Shown piece by piece: positions 1 to 8,793 of a stretch of 64,000 nucleotides of DNA. The translations under genes and the position numbers were made by a program. This stretch comes from Terribacillus aidingensis (GTDB lineage: Bacteria; Bacillota; Bacilli; Bacillales; Amphibacillaceae), in contig NZ_OBEK01000001.1 in the NCBI RefSeq assembly GCF_900215625.1, positions 434,001-498,000 on the forward strand. The letters are read 5' to 3'. Each line of letters opens with the position of its first letter. Position 1 is the stretch's first letter. The notes under the pieces are model-generated. The model made no database searches, was not told the origin of the DNA, and was given only the letters and a program-made list of their open reading frames with translations.

Positions 1-659
1 TGCTTTATACCTTTACGCACCATAATCCAATTGACTGGATAGCTTGTGACAAAGCCGATAATCATAGCGATCTGCATCATAAACCAGAAGAGGAAGCTGT
101 TTGGGTGCAAACCGTTGAAGATGAGGGTGTGTGCAACGTACATAAAACCAAACATACCTATTTCAAATGCAATTAAAGAAAGCGCATCTGTCTTGACTGC
201 ATCCGAAATATGACTGTCTTTTTTCTTGTTCATTCCCATACCGAAGTATTGAAAAAGAATACCAAATAGGAAGGCAAGGATAAACTCCACTGCATAATCC
301 GCATACAGCGTACTTCCCGCAATTGTAAACCCTGTCCAAAATACGATTGGAGCGCCAATCATGTCACCTAATGCACAACCGCCGCTGCAGTGCGTTGTGG
401 AAACAAATACTTGCTGCCAAAATGGCTTGTCAGCATGATGCATGTCGCCATCCATATCCTGCCCTTTTGCCATACTATCTTCACGGCCAATTTTATAATA
501 AGCCCAAATACCGATAAACGGAAAGTAAACACCAATTAAGGGCCAAACGATATACATAATTTTCATCATCTGACGATGTGTGCGGAAATCAAACAGTATG
601 AGCATTGCTTGGAGTACGCCTATTAAGATAACAATCACTGCGATAGACTGTAAGTACAT
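1..659 (-). CDS. DUF4396 domain membrane protein (3' end beyond window)
   Basis: The frame is open from an ATG at 657-659 down to base 1 with no stop, so the C-terminus lies outside the window. The protein begins with a hydrophobic helix (MYLQSIAVIVILIGVLQAML), has a second membrane segment after a short basic loop, and carries the CSGGCALGD motif typical of DUF4396 proteins, followed by two more membrane segments and a Met-rich helix. The Cys pair and His/Asp residues near CSGGCALGD suggest a metal or redox site, but the function of the family is unknown. The gene is divergent from the MFS gene that follows. Family assignment rests on motif recall. Confidence 0.75.
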   Translation of the reverse strand, partial: MYLQSIAVIVILIGVLQAMLILFDFRTHRQMMKIMYIVWPLIGVYFPFIGIWAYYKIGREDSMAKGQDMDGDMHHADKPFWQQVFVSTTHCSGGCALGDMIGAPIVFWTGFTIAGSTLYADYAVEFILAFLFGILFQYFGMGMNKKKDSHISDAVKTDALSLIAFEIGMFGFMYVAHTLIFNGLHPNSFLFWFMMQIAMIIGFVTSYPVNWIMVRKGIK

Positions 660-853
660 TTATATCACCCTTATAAGAATTAATCTCTTACTAATCTACC
701 CGTCTTACTTCCTTTAGAAACGACCGGCAAAGAGGGCAGGTAAGCAGTTTATAGAGACACAGCAAGTTCCGGGTGGAAGAGCTGTTAATTTTTTGTAAAA
801 TAACACTTGGGTGTTCTAGCTTACGGTATAGTGGAAGAAAAAGGAGGATTCTC

Positions 854-2179
854 ATGGAAGGTAAACGAGATGTGCAGTCAGCAAAGCGAGCTGGCGGACT
901 TGGTTTTCTGCTTTCGCTTCCAATTTTATCTTGGGCGTTATACGATTTTGCCAATACAATCTTTTCTTCTAATATTACAACCGTCTTTTTTCCCTTCTAT
1001 GTGACGGACGCAATCGGAAATACAGAGGAAATGCAGCAGCTCGGCAATACATTAATAGCCTATGCGAATGCATTAGCCAGTTTCTTTCTGGTCATCTTCT
1101 CACCTTTGTTCGGCGTTTGGATAGATCAAACAGGACGCAAGCAGCGCTATATTGTACGGTTTGCAGGAATCTCAATTGTCTGCACAATTTTTATGGGCGT
1201 GTTTGCGGGCTGGGAATCAGATAGACTGCTGTTCGGACTGCCAATTCCGTTTATAGCCACTGTGCTGGTTTTTGTACTGGCTAAATTTTTCTATAACAGC
1301 AGTCTTGTATTTTATGATGCGAAGATAAGTGATTTGGTACCGAGGGAACGATTATCGACTTTATCTGGGTTTGGAGTAGCGGTAGGGTATATTGGTACAC
1401 TTGTCGGACTGCTCGTTTATTTTCTGATGGATTATGGCTACGCATATGTATTCTTGGCCACGGCCGGGCTGTACCTCATTTTCAGCTTACCTTTATTTTT
1501 TTTCCTCAAAGACAAGCAGCCAAAACAGAAATGTACTCGGGTTAGTATATGGAGAGGTTACAAAGAAATCATTACTACATTTAAAGAAATCAGCAAACAC
1601 CGCTCGATATTCCGTTTCATGATGGCTTATTTCTTTGTCAATGATGCAATTGCTACGACGATAGCGGTTATGAGTGTATATGCAGTTTCTGTAGTTGGTT
1701 TCAGTTCGGGTCAATTTATCTTGCTTTATCTTGTATCTACAGTAACTGCAATTATTGGTTCGTTCTGTTTTGGACAAATTGCAAATAAAATTGGTGCACA
1801 TCGATCGTTTTCAGTCGTTGCCTTAGTAATGATTATTGCTTTAACAATTGGTGCATTGGCAACTGCGCAGTGGATGTTTTGGATTGCTGGAGGACTTTTC
1901 GGAATTGCTCTGGGATCTATTTGGGTAACATCAAGAACACTTATTGTGGATTTGTCTCCGGCAGAGAAGCAAGGGCAGTTTTTTGGGTTGTTTGCCTTTT
2001 CGGGGAAGGTGTCGTCCATTATAGGACCTGTCATTTATGGAAGTATTACGCTGGTGCTGAAGGATTTTGGGGACCTGGCAAGCAGACTGGCTCTTACCTC
2101 ACTTATATTACTTACCATCATAGGCTTAGTCGTACACGTAACGACAAAGCAGCGTACAGATTGGACGGAGGCGCGTTAA
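854..2179 (+). CDS. MFS transporter, UMF1 (Atg22-like) family
   Basis: Predicted 441-residue carrier with about 12 membrane segments. The N-terminal motif ILSWALYDFANTIFSSNI is characteristic of the UMF1/Atg22-like branch of the major facilitator superfamily, and a DxxGRK-type loop (IDQTGRKQR) lies between helices 2 and 3. The ATG at 854 is chosen because AAGGAGG sits 7 bases upstream (841-847); the frame is open further upstream but without a comparable ribosome binding site. The substrate is unknown; amino-acid or small-metabolite efflux is the usual guess for the family. The stop codon overlaps the stop of the convergent gene at 2176 inside a palindrome. Confidence 0.85.
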   Translation: MEGKRDVQSAKRAGGLGFLLSLPILSWALYDFANTIFSSNITTVFFPFYVTDAIGNTEEMQQLGNTLIAYANALASFFLVIFSPLFGVWIDQTGRKQRYIVRFAGISIVCTIFMGVFAGWESDRLLFGLPIPFIATVLVFVLAKFFYNSSLVFYDAKISDLVPRERLSTLSGFGVAVGYIGTLVGLLVYFLMDYGYAYVFLATAGLYLIFSLPLFFFLKDKQPKQKCTRVSIWRGYKEIITTFKEISKHRSIFRFMMAYFFVNDAIATTIAVMSVYAVSVVGFSSGQFILLYLVSTVTAIIGSFCFGQIANKIGAHRSFSVVALVMIIALTIGALATAQWMFWIAGGLFGIALGSIWVTSRTLIVDLSPAEKQGQFFGLFAFSGKVSSIIGPVIYGSITLVLKDFGDLASRLALTSLILLTIIGLVVHVTTKQRTDWTEAR

Positions 2180-2188
2180 CGCGCCTTC
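2167..2188. terminator. Palindromic hairpin carrying both convergent stop codons
   Basis: A perfect dyad (GGCGCG, TTAA, CGCGCC core; 9-bp stem with one G-T pair, 4-base loop) in which the loop TTAA supplies the TAA stop for both the MFS gene (+) and the small gene (-). There is no U-rich tail on either side, so it may be a weak bidirectional terminator or an mRNA 3'-end stabiliser. Confidence 0.55.
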
Positions 2189-2529
2189 CATTCATCTAGT
2201 GAGTCTACGAAAGCGCCAGAAAAATGGACGCTTCTAGCAATATTAAAAAGCTGAACCTTCGCTAGGATGGAAATTGGATTGATGATGACAATGTTCTTGA
2301 ATCCGAGCTCGTCATATAATTCGAAAGCATCCGCAATCTTATAAACCAAATCCTGTTTTACCACATCTAAATTGCTAACATCGACGATTAGGTCATAGTC
2401 GGTAGCTTGAACCAATCCGAATGCCTCATATAGCTTTTCCATGAAAGCTTCGGATTCATCATTCTTAAAGAAACCCTCTGCCGTAATAAGAAGGACCTTC
2501 TTTTTGTCATCAATCTCAAATTTATACAT
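2176..2529 (-). CDS. STAS/SpoIIAA-like hypothetical protein
   Basis: 117-residue soluble protein. The alternation of short beta strands and helices (YKFEIDDKKKVLLITAEG, then a helix, then YDLIVDVSNLD, a helix, KNIVIINP, a helix) resembles the STAS/SpoIIAA-like fold that binds small ligands or partners, but the match is by pattern only. The start ATG at 2527-2529 has a GGGGAGT ribosome binding site upstream. A candidate sigma-A promoter lies about 40-65 bases upstream. No function is assigned. Confidence 0.7.
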   Translation of the reverse strand: MYKFEIDDKKKVLLITAEGFFKNDESEAFMEKLYEAFGLVQATDYDLIVDVSNLDVVKQDLVYKIADAFELYDELGFKNIVIINPISILAKVQLFNIARSVHFSGAFVDSLDEWKAR

Positions 2530-2568
2530 ACTTTATTACTCCCCAAACGTCATTCCTTAACGGGACTT

Positions 2569-2597
2569 AGCGTACTAGCTTTGCTGATTTATGTCAA
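2569..2597 (-). promoter_or_regulatory. Candidate sigma-A promoter for the STAS-like gene
   Basis: On the minus strand, TTGACA (2597-2592), a 17-base spacer, then TACGCT (2574-2569). The -35 is perfect and the -10 moderate. It precedes the start codon at 2529 by about 40 bases. Confidence 0.5.
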
Positions 2598-2748
2598 TTA
2601 ACCAAGCAGCCTCTGTTATGCCATGATTATATAGCATACTCAGTTAAAAATATAGGTATATTATACCAGTTATTTTCAACTAAATGCTTCTAGCGCTGAT
2701 ATTCTCTAGATTAGCGAGGCTAGTTCATTTGCTTGTTTATAGTAAATT

Positions 2749-2976
2749 TTAAGCATCCTGCTTTAAGGTATAAAGTTCTTCTATAACCTCTTTTACACGT
2801 TCTTTTCCTTCCTTGCCTTGATCATTCTGCTGGTGTCCAATTGTCTCAGCGAATGTTTTTGCCCACATCTCCTCACCATAGGGAGTAAATTCAATCATTG
2901 CTCATGATGCCTCAGCTGCTGCTAAAACTGCTTTGTTATCTAGAGCTTGGGTTGATTCTTTTATCATGTTTTCCAT
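2749..2976 (-). pseudogene. Small ORF interrupted by an in-frame TGA
   Basis: From an ATG at 2976 with a strong GGAGGGAG ribosome binding site 8 bases upstream, one frame runs 76 codons to TAA at 2749. It is broken only by TGA at codon 25 (2902-2904). The reading before and after the TGA has the same character: an acidic/helical first part (ENMIKESTQALDNKAVLA) and a charged C-terminus ending KEVIEELYTLKQDA. I do not recognise the family. Most likely a recently inactivated gene of about 75 codons; a sequence error or readthrough is possible. Confidence 0.5.
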
Positions 2977-3344
2977 TCATTATCTCCCTCCTGTTTATAA
3001 GAATATAAGTAGTTCTTCTATATTGTTTAGTAATATTTTTCAAGTTAGATAAGAAATATTACCCAAAATAGAAAGAAAAAAAACATCTAATGGTAAATAA
3101 AGAATAAAGCGTATCCTAGTTCCTGAAGGTTAATAAGGAGAAATAATAAGGTTCTATTTTCAGCGGGCTCTTAGAAGGGAAGTAGGCTATTTAAAGTAAG
3201 CGTATTATTATCATTTAGTGAAAGAGAAATGAGATAAAGAAATGATTATGAGAGGTCAAGAATGCTTATTTCAACAGCCGCTGCTCTTTGATATACTATC
3301 TTTTATAGAGAAACGGAACGGATAAGACAGAGAGGGGGGGCATA
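2977..3344. other. AT-rich intergenic region
   Basis: About 370 bases between the TGA-interrupted ORF and azlC. I see no convincing ORF or structured RNA. A TATACT at about 3293 with a weak TTTCAA 17 bases upstream could be the azlC promoter. Confidence 0.4.
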
Positions 3345-4064
3345 GTGGAAGCGGTAGGGAAGGCACGAGAGAAAGTCCGATTAGATTTTAAGCAGGGAGT
3401 TAAGGATTGTATCCCTACTTTGCTAGGATACATTAGTATTGGGATTGCAGCAGGTGTAGTCGGTGTTGCAGCTGGAATGAGTGCATTGGAAGTGGCATTG
3501 CTGGCTGTTCTCGTTTACGCGGGTTCTGCTCAATTCATTTTTGCAGCATTATTTCTGGATGGGAGTCCAGCTGCGGCTATTATTCTGACGACGTTTATCG
3601 TAAATCTGCGCCATTTTCTGATGAGTGCTACACTAGCACCTCATTTTACGTTTTATTCTGTCAGACGCAACATTGGGATTGGCATTCTGCTGACGGATGA
3701 GACATTTGGTGTGGCTGCTGGTAAATTACAGCAAAAGCAGCCTATGTCGGTGAGCTGGATGAATGGATTAAATATGACGGCGTATCTATGCTGGATTATG
3801 GCTTGTACAGCGGGTGCATTATTCGGCAACTGGATTGCTGAACCGGAAATGTTTGGTCTTGATTTTGCACTAACAGCGATGTTCCTTGCGTTGCTCGTAC
3901 TGCAGCTGGATGCTATCGAATCAGAAAAAATAAAGCACTATATCAAGCTTGTCCTCTGTATTGCTATTCTGATGCTGATACTGTCCTGTTTCATGAGTTC
4001 GCATGTGGCGGTGCTGCTGGCAACGGTAATCGGAGCGACAATTGGAGTGATAACAGAAAAATGA
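3345..4064 (+). CDS. azlC: AzlC family branched-chain amino-acid exporter, large subunit
   Basis: 239-residue membrane protein with the AzlC pattern: an N-terminal helix pair beginning DCIPTLLGYISIGIAAGVVG, the segment VYAGSAQFIFAALFL, and NLRHFLMSATLAP. AzlC with its small partner AzlD exports branched-chain amino acids and toxic analogues in Bacillus. The start is a GTG at 3345 preceded by AGAGGGGGG. Its stop overlaps the azlD start by four bases (ATGA), so the two are translationally coupled. No Lrp-type azlB regulator lies next to it. Confidence 0.9.
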   Translation: MEAVGKAREKVRLDFKQGVKDCIPTLLGYISIGIAAGVVGVAAGMSALEVALLAVLVYAGSAQFIFAALFLDGSPAAAIILTTFIVNLRHFLMSATLAPHFTFYSVRRNIGIGILLTDETFGVAAGKLQQKQPMSVSWMNGLNMTAYLCWIMACTAGALFGNWIAEPEMFGLDFALTAMFLALLVLQLDAIESEKIKHYIKLVLCIAILMLILSCFMSSHVAVLLATVIGATIGVITEK

Positions 4065-4390
4065 GTATTTCCTTGCCCATGCTATTGCTGATAGCCGCTT
4101 GTGCTGCTGTGACAGCATTACCGCGGATATTACCTTTTCTAATCATCCGAAACTTAAAACTGCCTGTATCAGTAATGAAATGGCTATCCTATATACCTAT
4201 CTGCATCTTAACCGCATTGGTTGTATCCAATATAATAGAAGAAGGAAATCCAATTTCATTGGATTGGCAAACAATCACTGTCATGATTCCCACGTTACTA
4301 GTCGCACTATGGACAAAAAGCTTGCTGCTCACGGTGCTGTTTGGTGTTGTATTGATGGCGGTTTTGCGCTTTATTCTAGTACTAGTCTAA
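4061..4390 (+). CDS. azlD: AzlD family branched-chain amino-acid exporter, small subunit
   Basis: 109-residue protein with about four membrane helices, typical AzlD length, with the conserved alternation around TALPRILPFLIIRNLKLP and WLSYIPICILTALVV. It overlaps azlC by four bases and is expected to form a complex with it in the cytoplasmic membrane. The gene ends 25 bases before the convergent MFS gene, with no obvious strong terminator between them. Confidence 0.88.
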   Translation: MSISLPMLLLIAACAAVTALPRILPFLIIRNLKLPVSVMKWLSYIPICILTALVVSNIIEEGNPISLDWQTITVMIPTLLVALWTKSLLLTVLFGVVLMAVLRFILVLV

Positions 4391-4414
4391 CTATCAAACA
4401 GTCGGAAAAAGGAT

Positions 4415-5773
4415 TTAATTAGCAGGTTCATCCAATCGTTTTGCATAGACCGCGGACAAGCTAAATGTGATGCCAGTTACAGTCAGAATGATCATTAGTG
4501 TATGAAAGCCAGCCAGTGAAAGATCCGTGCCAAAAACAATAGCTAATACAACGGAAGAGAGAATTGACCCAATATACCGGCAAGTTTGGAAGAGACCAGA
4601 GCTTGTTCCTGTAAGGTGGTCAGGTGAAGCGTCCAGCATGGCGGCTTGTAAGGTAACATTTCCAATTCCGTAGCTGATACCAAGGAATATGAGGAGAACA
4701 GCCAGATTTATGAGTGTAAGATGCTGTGAAATGAAAACAAGAACAGCAGGTCCCCCGAACATAAGGATGCCCCCAACAATTGTAGGTACGCTTGTACCAG
4801 CACGGTCAATCCAGCGCCCCATTAGGAAGGCGACAAGTGTGCTTGCCCCGGAAAGAAACATCATCATTAGTCCGCTTGTTTTGAGACTAAATTGCATCAC
4901 ATCCTGGAAGAAGCTCGGTAAGCCAAAAAAGAGGCTGTAGTTGAATATATTCAATAAGATAAATTGAATATAGACAAGTGTAAGGCGTCGGTTAGTTCGC
5001 AGTAACCTTACATCGATAAATGGATGAGCTGCTTTCAATTCCCTCACAAAAAAGGCTGCAAGCGATACCATTCCTACGCCAAGCGGAACCCAATGCAAAC
5101 CATGTTCAAAGGAAAGCAGAAAATAAAGCAAAAAGCTCATCCCGATAGCAAAGAAGCCAATGCCAATGCTGTCCAGCTGCTTCCAAAAGGCCCGGAAGGT
5201 GTAATGTGTGGTTTCTGGATCCTTAGGAACAGCGAACCATGTTAATAGGAAACTTAGCAAAATAAATGGAGCATTCACAGTGAAAATTGCCGGCCAGCCG
5301 CCAAAGTCAATCAGAAAACCGCCTGCTGTTGGGCCAAATGCCAGCATGGAAGACGTGAAAATCGACAAAATGGCTAAAGCAGATGCTTGCTTTTCATGGA
5401 TATGTTTTCGAACAAGCGCCATGCCGGCCGGATAAATGGCGCTGCTGCCAACTGCTTGAAACAAGCGCATTCCCAGCAGTACCATAAATGTTCCTGCAAA
5501 AGGTGCACCGACTGCAGAAACAGCAACTAGCAAGAGACCGATCAGCAGCATTTTGCGCCTCCCGATCAAATCACCGACTTTGCCGGCGATTGGAACCACG
5601 ATAGCACTGGCAAGATAATAAGTGGAAATTAGCCACGAAACAGTTGCAAAGCTTAGAGAAAATTCATGCTGAATACTGTGCAATGCTAACGATATCATAG
5701 AAGAATTCAGCGGATTAAGCATCGTGCCGGTCGCAATAGCTGTCAGGAAGAGTCCTCGCTGCTTTTTATTCAT
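4415..5773 (-). CDS. MFS multidrug-type efflux transporter
   Basis: 452-residue carrier with 12-14 predicted membrane helices. The start (TAIATGTMLNPLNSSMISLAL), the motif A loop GDLIGRRK, and the segment RLFQAVGSSAIYPAGMALV are typical of the drug:H+ antiporter branch of MFS proteins. Substrate unknown. The ATG at 5771-5773 has no good ribosome binding site of its own, but it overlaps by ATGA the stop of a 58-codon ORF that has a strong one, so expression may depend on translational coupling. Confidence 0.85.
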   Translation of the reverse strand: MNKKQRGLFLTAIATGTMLNPLNSSMISLALHSIQHEFSLSFATVSWLISTYYLASAIVVPIAGKVGDLIGRRKMLLIGLLLVAVSAVGAPFAGTFMVLLGMRLFQAVGSSAIYPAGMALVRKHIHEKQASALAILSIFTSSMLAFGPTAGGFLIDFGGWPAIFTVNAPFILLSFLLTWFAVPKDPETTHYTFRAFWKQLDSIGIGFFAIGMSFLLYFLLSFEHGLHWVPLGVGMVSLAAFFVRELKAAHPFIDVRLLRTNRRLTLVYIQFILLNIFNYSLFFGLPSFFQDVMQFSLKTSGLMMMFLSGASTLVAFLMGRWIDRAGTSVPTIVGGILMFGGPAVLVFISQHLTLINLAVLLIFLGISYGIGNVTLQAAMLDASPDHLTGTSSGLFQTCRYIGSILSSVVLAIVFGTDLSLAGFHTLMIILTVTGITFSLSAVYAKRLDEPAN

Positions 5774-5946
5774 TTGATCATCTCAAAGCATACTCTTGCC
5801 GTTGGAGATAATCTAATCCAAAGAAAGACAAGCTGATGCGTTATTTGATGAGTTTTTTGGGTAACACTAGCTGTAGCTTTCGTATTTTCAGCTTGTTTTG
5901 TATGCAGTATAAATATTGATTGATTAGTGCCGGTTGAATAGCGCAT
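5770..5946 (-). CDS. Possible 58-codon leader ORF coupled to the MFS pump
   Basis: ATG at 5946 with GGAGG (5955-5959) spaced 8 bases upstream; the frame ends in TGA overlapping the MFS start (ATGA). The product starts MRYSTGTNQSIFILHTKQ and ends VCFEMIK; it is Thr/His/Gln-rich and not recognised. Upstream leader peptides coupled to efflux genes are known in Bacillus (bmrB is one case), but whether this ORF is translated is inference from the ribosome binding site and the overlap. Confidence 0.4.
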   Translation of the reverse strand: MRYSTGTNQSIFILHTKQAENTKATASVTQKTHQITHQLVFLWIRLSPTARVCFEMIK

Positions 5947-6327
5947 GTTTAATACCTCCAGAGTTTCTCTGCTGTTTAATGTGACCAGTTGATGGATGAA
6001 ATACACATGCTTCTTGTTCGTATATGCTGCATTTTTTGATTGGTAAACGCTGTAACGAATACACAACAACAAATTCATGCTTATATGACATGCTCTGCCA
6101 GCTGATTGGGTACAAGGAAAAGAGAATAAAACAGATAGAAAAAGTAATATTTTGCGTCCTGGACAGTTGTTAAATAAGTCTGCATGACTGCTCATTAATG
6201 CGTTTATACTAACAAGAAGAGCACATGTACAATCCTGATTAAAATACTCAGACTTATTTCTTTACTTTTCCTGATGTTGGCCTTACACTGTTGAAAGTTA
6301 AAATTTATAGAAAAGGGCGTTTTGCAC
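5947..6327. other. Intergenic region between divergent MFS and amino-acid ABC genes
   Basis: About 380 bases that must hold both divergent promoters. The minus-strand frame upstream of 5946 is open but reads as non-protein-like sequence. I see no riboswitch, T-box or clear operator. Confidence 0.4.
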
Positions 6328-7140
6328 ATGAAAAAAGCACTATTAGGTTTGTTATTTTTGTCGATATTCGCAATTCTTGCTGCTTGTGGAAACGGAGATG
6401 ACTCTGCATCGGATCCCAAAGACAACGGCAACCTATGGCAAGAAGTGAAAGATGAAGGAGTCATTACAGTTGGAACGGAAGGCACATACGCTCCGTTCAC
6501 TTTCCATAACGATAATGGTGAATTGACTGGCTATGATGTAGATGTCATGAAAGAAATCGGCGAGCACCTTGGCTTGGATGTGAAGTTTGAGGAAACGCAA
6601 TGGGATTCCATGTTCTCTGGTTTGAACAGTGAACGTTTTGATGTTATTGCGAACCAAGTAGGTAAAGGAGAAAATAACGAACGAGTAGACCAATATGACT
6701 TCTCTGATCCTTACACGCAGTCTCAATCTGTTGTTGTAACGGCTGCAGATAACAACGACATTACTTCTATTGAAGATGTAGAAGGTAAAACATCTGCGCA
6801 GTCATTGACAAGCAATTACAATACCCGTGCAGAAGAGGCAGGAGCAAAAATTGAAGGTGTAGAAGGTTTAGCGCAATCCATTCAGCTGATTGAACAGGGC
6901 CGCGTTGATCTGACATTCAATGATAAGCTGGCAGTACTTGATTATCTGAACAATACAGAGAAAGATGCACCAGTAAAGATTGCCTTTGAGGCTGGAGAAT
7001 CAACAGAAACTTACTTCACTTTCCGTAAAGGCAGCGGTGAAATAGTTGAGCAGTTCAATAAGGCACTTGATGAAATGCGTGAAGATGGTACGTTAGCAGA
7101 AATTTCAACGAAATGGTTTGGCGAAGATGTTAACAAATAA
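6328..7140 (+). CDS. Amino-acid (probably cystine) ABC transporter substrate-binding lipoprotein
   Basis: 270-residue lipoprotein. The signal peptide [20 protein letters not shown] ends in a lipobox with Cys20. The remainder is a solute-binding family 3 domain: [24 protein letters not shown], a DVIANQVG-type hinge followed by [10 protein letters not shown], and a C-terminal [11 protein letters not shown]. The DVIANQVG and AQSLTSNY signatures resemble TcyA/TcyJ-type cystine binders, so cystine is the likeliest substrate. ATG 6328 is preferred to an upstream TTG because AAAGGGCG lies 8 bases before it. The permease frame begins within or just after its stop. Confidence 0.85.
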   Translation: MKKALLGLLFLSIFAILAACGNGDDSASDPKDNGNLWQEVKDEGVITVGTEGTYAPFTFHNDNGELTGYDVDVMKEIGEHLGLDVKFEETQWDSMFSGLNSERFDVIANQVGKGENNERVDQYDFSDPYTQSQSVVVTAADNNDITSIEDVEGKTSAQSLTSNYNTRAEEAGAKIEGVEGLAQSIQLIEQGRVDLTFNDKLAVLDYLNNTEKDAPVKIAFEAGESTETYFTFRKGSGEIVEQFNKALDEMREDGTLAEISTKWFGEDVNK

Positions 7141-7141
7141 T

Positions 7142-7825
7142 ATGGTACTCGGCGGGATTGTCATCCCTTGGGAGCTCATGCAGCAGTCATTCTGGCCGAT
7201 ACTGATTGAGGGGATCAAGGTAACGATCCCCTTGACCCTTATTTCATTCTTTATTGGTATGATTATCGCACTTATTACAGCTTTAGTTAGAATCTCGAAG
7301 ATTAAGCCTTTAAAGTGGATTTTTAATATCTATGTCTCTGCTATCCGAGGAACGCCGCTGCTCGTGCAGTTATTCATAATCTTTTATTTGCTTCCAGAAT
7401 TAAATGTAACACTTGATCCCTATCCGACAGCGATCATTGCCTTTTCTCTAAACGTCGGGGCATATGCATCAGAGATTATCCGAGCGTCCATCCTTTCCGT
7501 ACCAAAAGGACAGTGGGAAGCAGGCTATACAATCGGGATGTCTTACCGGAAAACGTTATTCCGCGTTATACTTCCGCAGGCATTACGTGTCTCGGTCCCG
7601 CCATTGTCTAATAGCTTTATCGGTTTAGTAAAAGAAACATCTTTGGCATCACAAATCCTCGTAACCGAACTGTTTCGTAAATCACAGCAGATTGGTGCGA
7701 CAAACTTAGATCAGATTGTATATATATATATTTTGGCTGCCTTCATTTATTGGATTATCTGCTTCATTTTATCACTGGCACAGCATCAGCTTGAACGCAG
7801 ATTAGACCGCTACACAGTAAGGTGA
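7142..7825 (+). CDS. Amino-acid ABC transporter permease
   Basis: About 227 residues with five predicted helices and the polar amino-acid permease signatures [19 protein letters not shown] and the EAA loop [24 protein letters not shown]. It pairs with the upstream binding protein and downstream ATPase. The start is uncertain: the frame is open through the end of the preceding gene, with ATG at 7127, 7142 and 7178 and none with a strong ribosome binding site. ATG 7142, two bases past the upstream stop, fits translational coupling; 7178 would give the most canonical N-terminus ([14 protein letters not shown]). Confidence 0.85.
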   Translation: MVLGGIVIPWELMQQSFWPILIEGIKVTIPLTLISFFIGMIIALITALVRISKIKPLKWIFNIYVSAIRGTPLLVQLFIIFYLLPELNVTLDPYPTAIIAFSLNVGAYASEIIRASILSVPKGQWEAGYTIGMSYRKTLFRVILPQALRVSVPPLSNSFIGLVKETSLASQILVTELFRKSQQIGATNLDQIVYIYILAAFIYWIICFILSLAQHQLERRLDRYTVR

Positions 7826-7837
7826 GGAGGGGTAGCT

Positions 7838-8584
7838 ATGTTTGCAGTAAAAGGTCTGAAGAAAACATTCGGAAATAATACCGTACTAAAATCCATTGAT
7901 ATGCAAGTGGATAAAGGAAAAGTAATCGCCATCCTTGGCCCATCTGGCTCGGGTAAAACAACTTTGTTACGCTGCTTAAATGCGCTGGAAATTCCAGATG
8001 AAGGCATTGTCGGTTTTGAAGATCATCAAGTGGATTTCAGTCAAAAAGTGAAGCAGCAATCGTTAATCCAGCTTCGCCGTAAATCTGGAATGGTGTTTCA
8101 ATCCTATAACTTGTTTCCGCATCGGACAGTACTGGAGAACATTATGGAAGGACCAGTACAAGTACAGAAACGCGACAAAAAAACAGTTAGAGAAGAAGCG
8201 ATTGAGCTGCTTGATAAAGTAGGGCTGAAAGATAAAAAGGATTTGTATCCATACCAGCTTTCAGGCGGACAGCAGCAGCGAGTCGGCATTGCCCGAGCAC
8301 TTGCCATTAAGCCTGAACTCATGCTTTTTGATGAACCAACATCAGCACTTGACCCGGAATTAATCGGAGAAGTGCTGCGTGTCATGCGAGATCTAGCTGA
8401 TGAAGGCTGGACAATGGTTGTTGTAACACATGAGATTAAATTCGCGCAGGAAATTGCCGATGAAGTTATCTTTATCGATGGTGGTGTCATTGTGGAGCAA
8501 GGAGCACCAGCAGAAGTGCTCTCGAACCCGAAAGAAGAACGCACCCAGCGCTTCCTGCACCGTATATTGAATCCCACAGATTAA
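7838..8584 (+). CDS. Amino-acid ABC transporter ATP-binding protein
   Basis: 248-residue ATPase with Walker [10 protein letters not shown]-loop [19 protein letters not shown] signature LSGGQQQR, Walker [13 protein letters not shown] and switch His in [10 protein letters not shown]. It is the third gene of the binding-protein/permease/ATPase operon, 12 bases after the permease with GAGGAGG upstream. The family is that of polar amino-acid importers (TcyC/GlnQ-like). The operon ends at a strong terminator at 8621. Confidence 0.92.
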   Translation: MFAVKGLKKTFGNNTVLKSIDMQVDKGKVIAILGPSGSGKTTLLRCLNALEIPDEGIVGFEDHQVDFSQKVKQQSLIQLRRKSGMVFQSYNLFPHRTVLENIMEGPVQVQKRDKKTVREEAIELLDKVGLKDKKDLYPYQLSGGQQQRVGIARALAIKPELMLFDEPTSALDPELIGEVLRVMRDLADEGWTMVVVTHEIKFAQEIADEVIFIDGGVIVEQGAPAEVLSNPKEERTQRFLHRILNPTD

Positions 8585-8620
8585 ACGAGATAGTAACGAA
8601 TTGTCTTGGTCATAATAAGA

Positions 8621-8671
8621 AACCGAACTTATGGAATTTCTTTGTTAAGAATTCTATGAGTTCGGTTTTTT
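8621..8671 (+). terminator. Intrinsic terminator of the amino-acid ABC operon
   Basis: 18-bp imperfect stem (left arm from AACCGAACTTATGGAATT; right arm ending GAGTTCGGTT, two G-T pairs) followed by TTTTTT. Confidence 0.9.
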
Positions 8672-8727
8672 ATGTAAGCAATCTATTTAGAGTGAATGTG
8701 ATGTTACTGTAAATTCAAGCAATTATA

Positions 8728-8756
8728 TTGAAAAAAGTAACTTAGTTACGGATAAT
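8728..8756 (+). promoter_or_regulatory. SDR promoter with a dyad in the spacer
   Basis: TTGAAA (8728-8733), a 17-base spacer and GATAAT (8751-8756). The spacer holds a perfect 13-base dyad GTAACTTAGTTAC (8737-8749), and further GTTAC copies lie at about 8703 and 8766. Placement between -35 and -10 suggests a repressor site; the regulator is unknown. Confidence 0.55.
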
Positions 8757-8793
8757 AAGTGTAAAGTTACATACTCTGAAAGGGGATCTGAAC

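Noticed and set aside
773-853. Upstream in-frame start for the UMF1 MFS gene
   Set aside because: The extension lacks a ribosome binding site, while ATG 854 has AAGGAGG at ideal spacing and gives the family N-terminus.
5947-6195. Longer minus-strand reading extending the 58-codon ORF to 141 codons
   Set aside because: The added part has no ribosome binding site and reads as non-protein-like sequence; only the last 58 codons have a good start signal.
8104-8577. Minus-strand 157-codon frame inside the ABC ATPase gene
   Set aside because: Ser-rich mirror of an ATPase coding strand; the same shadow occurs opposite the ATPase at 61485-61937.
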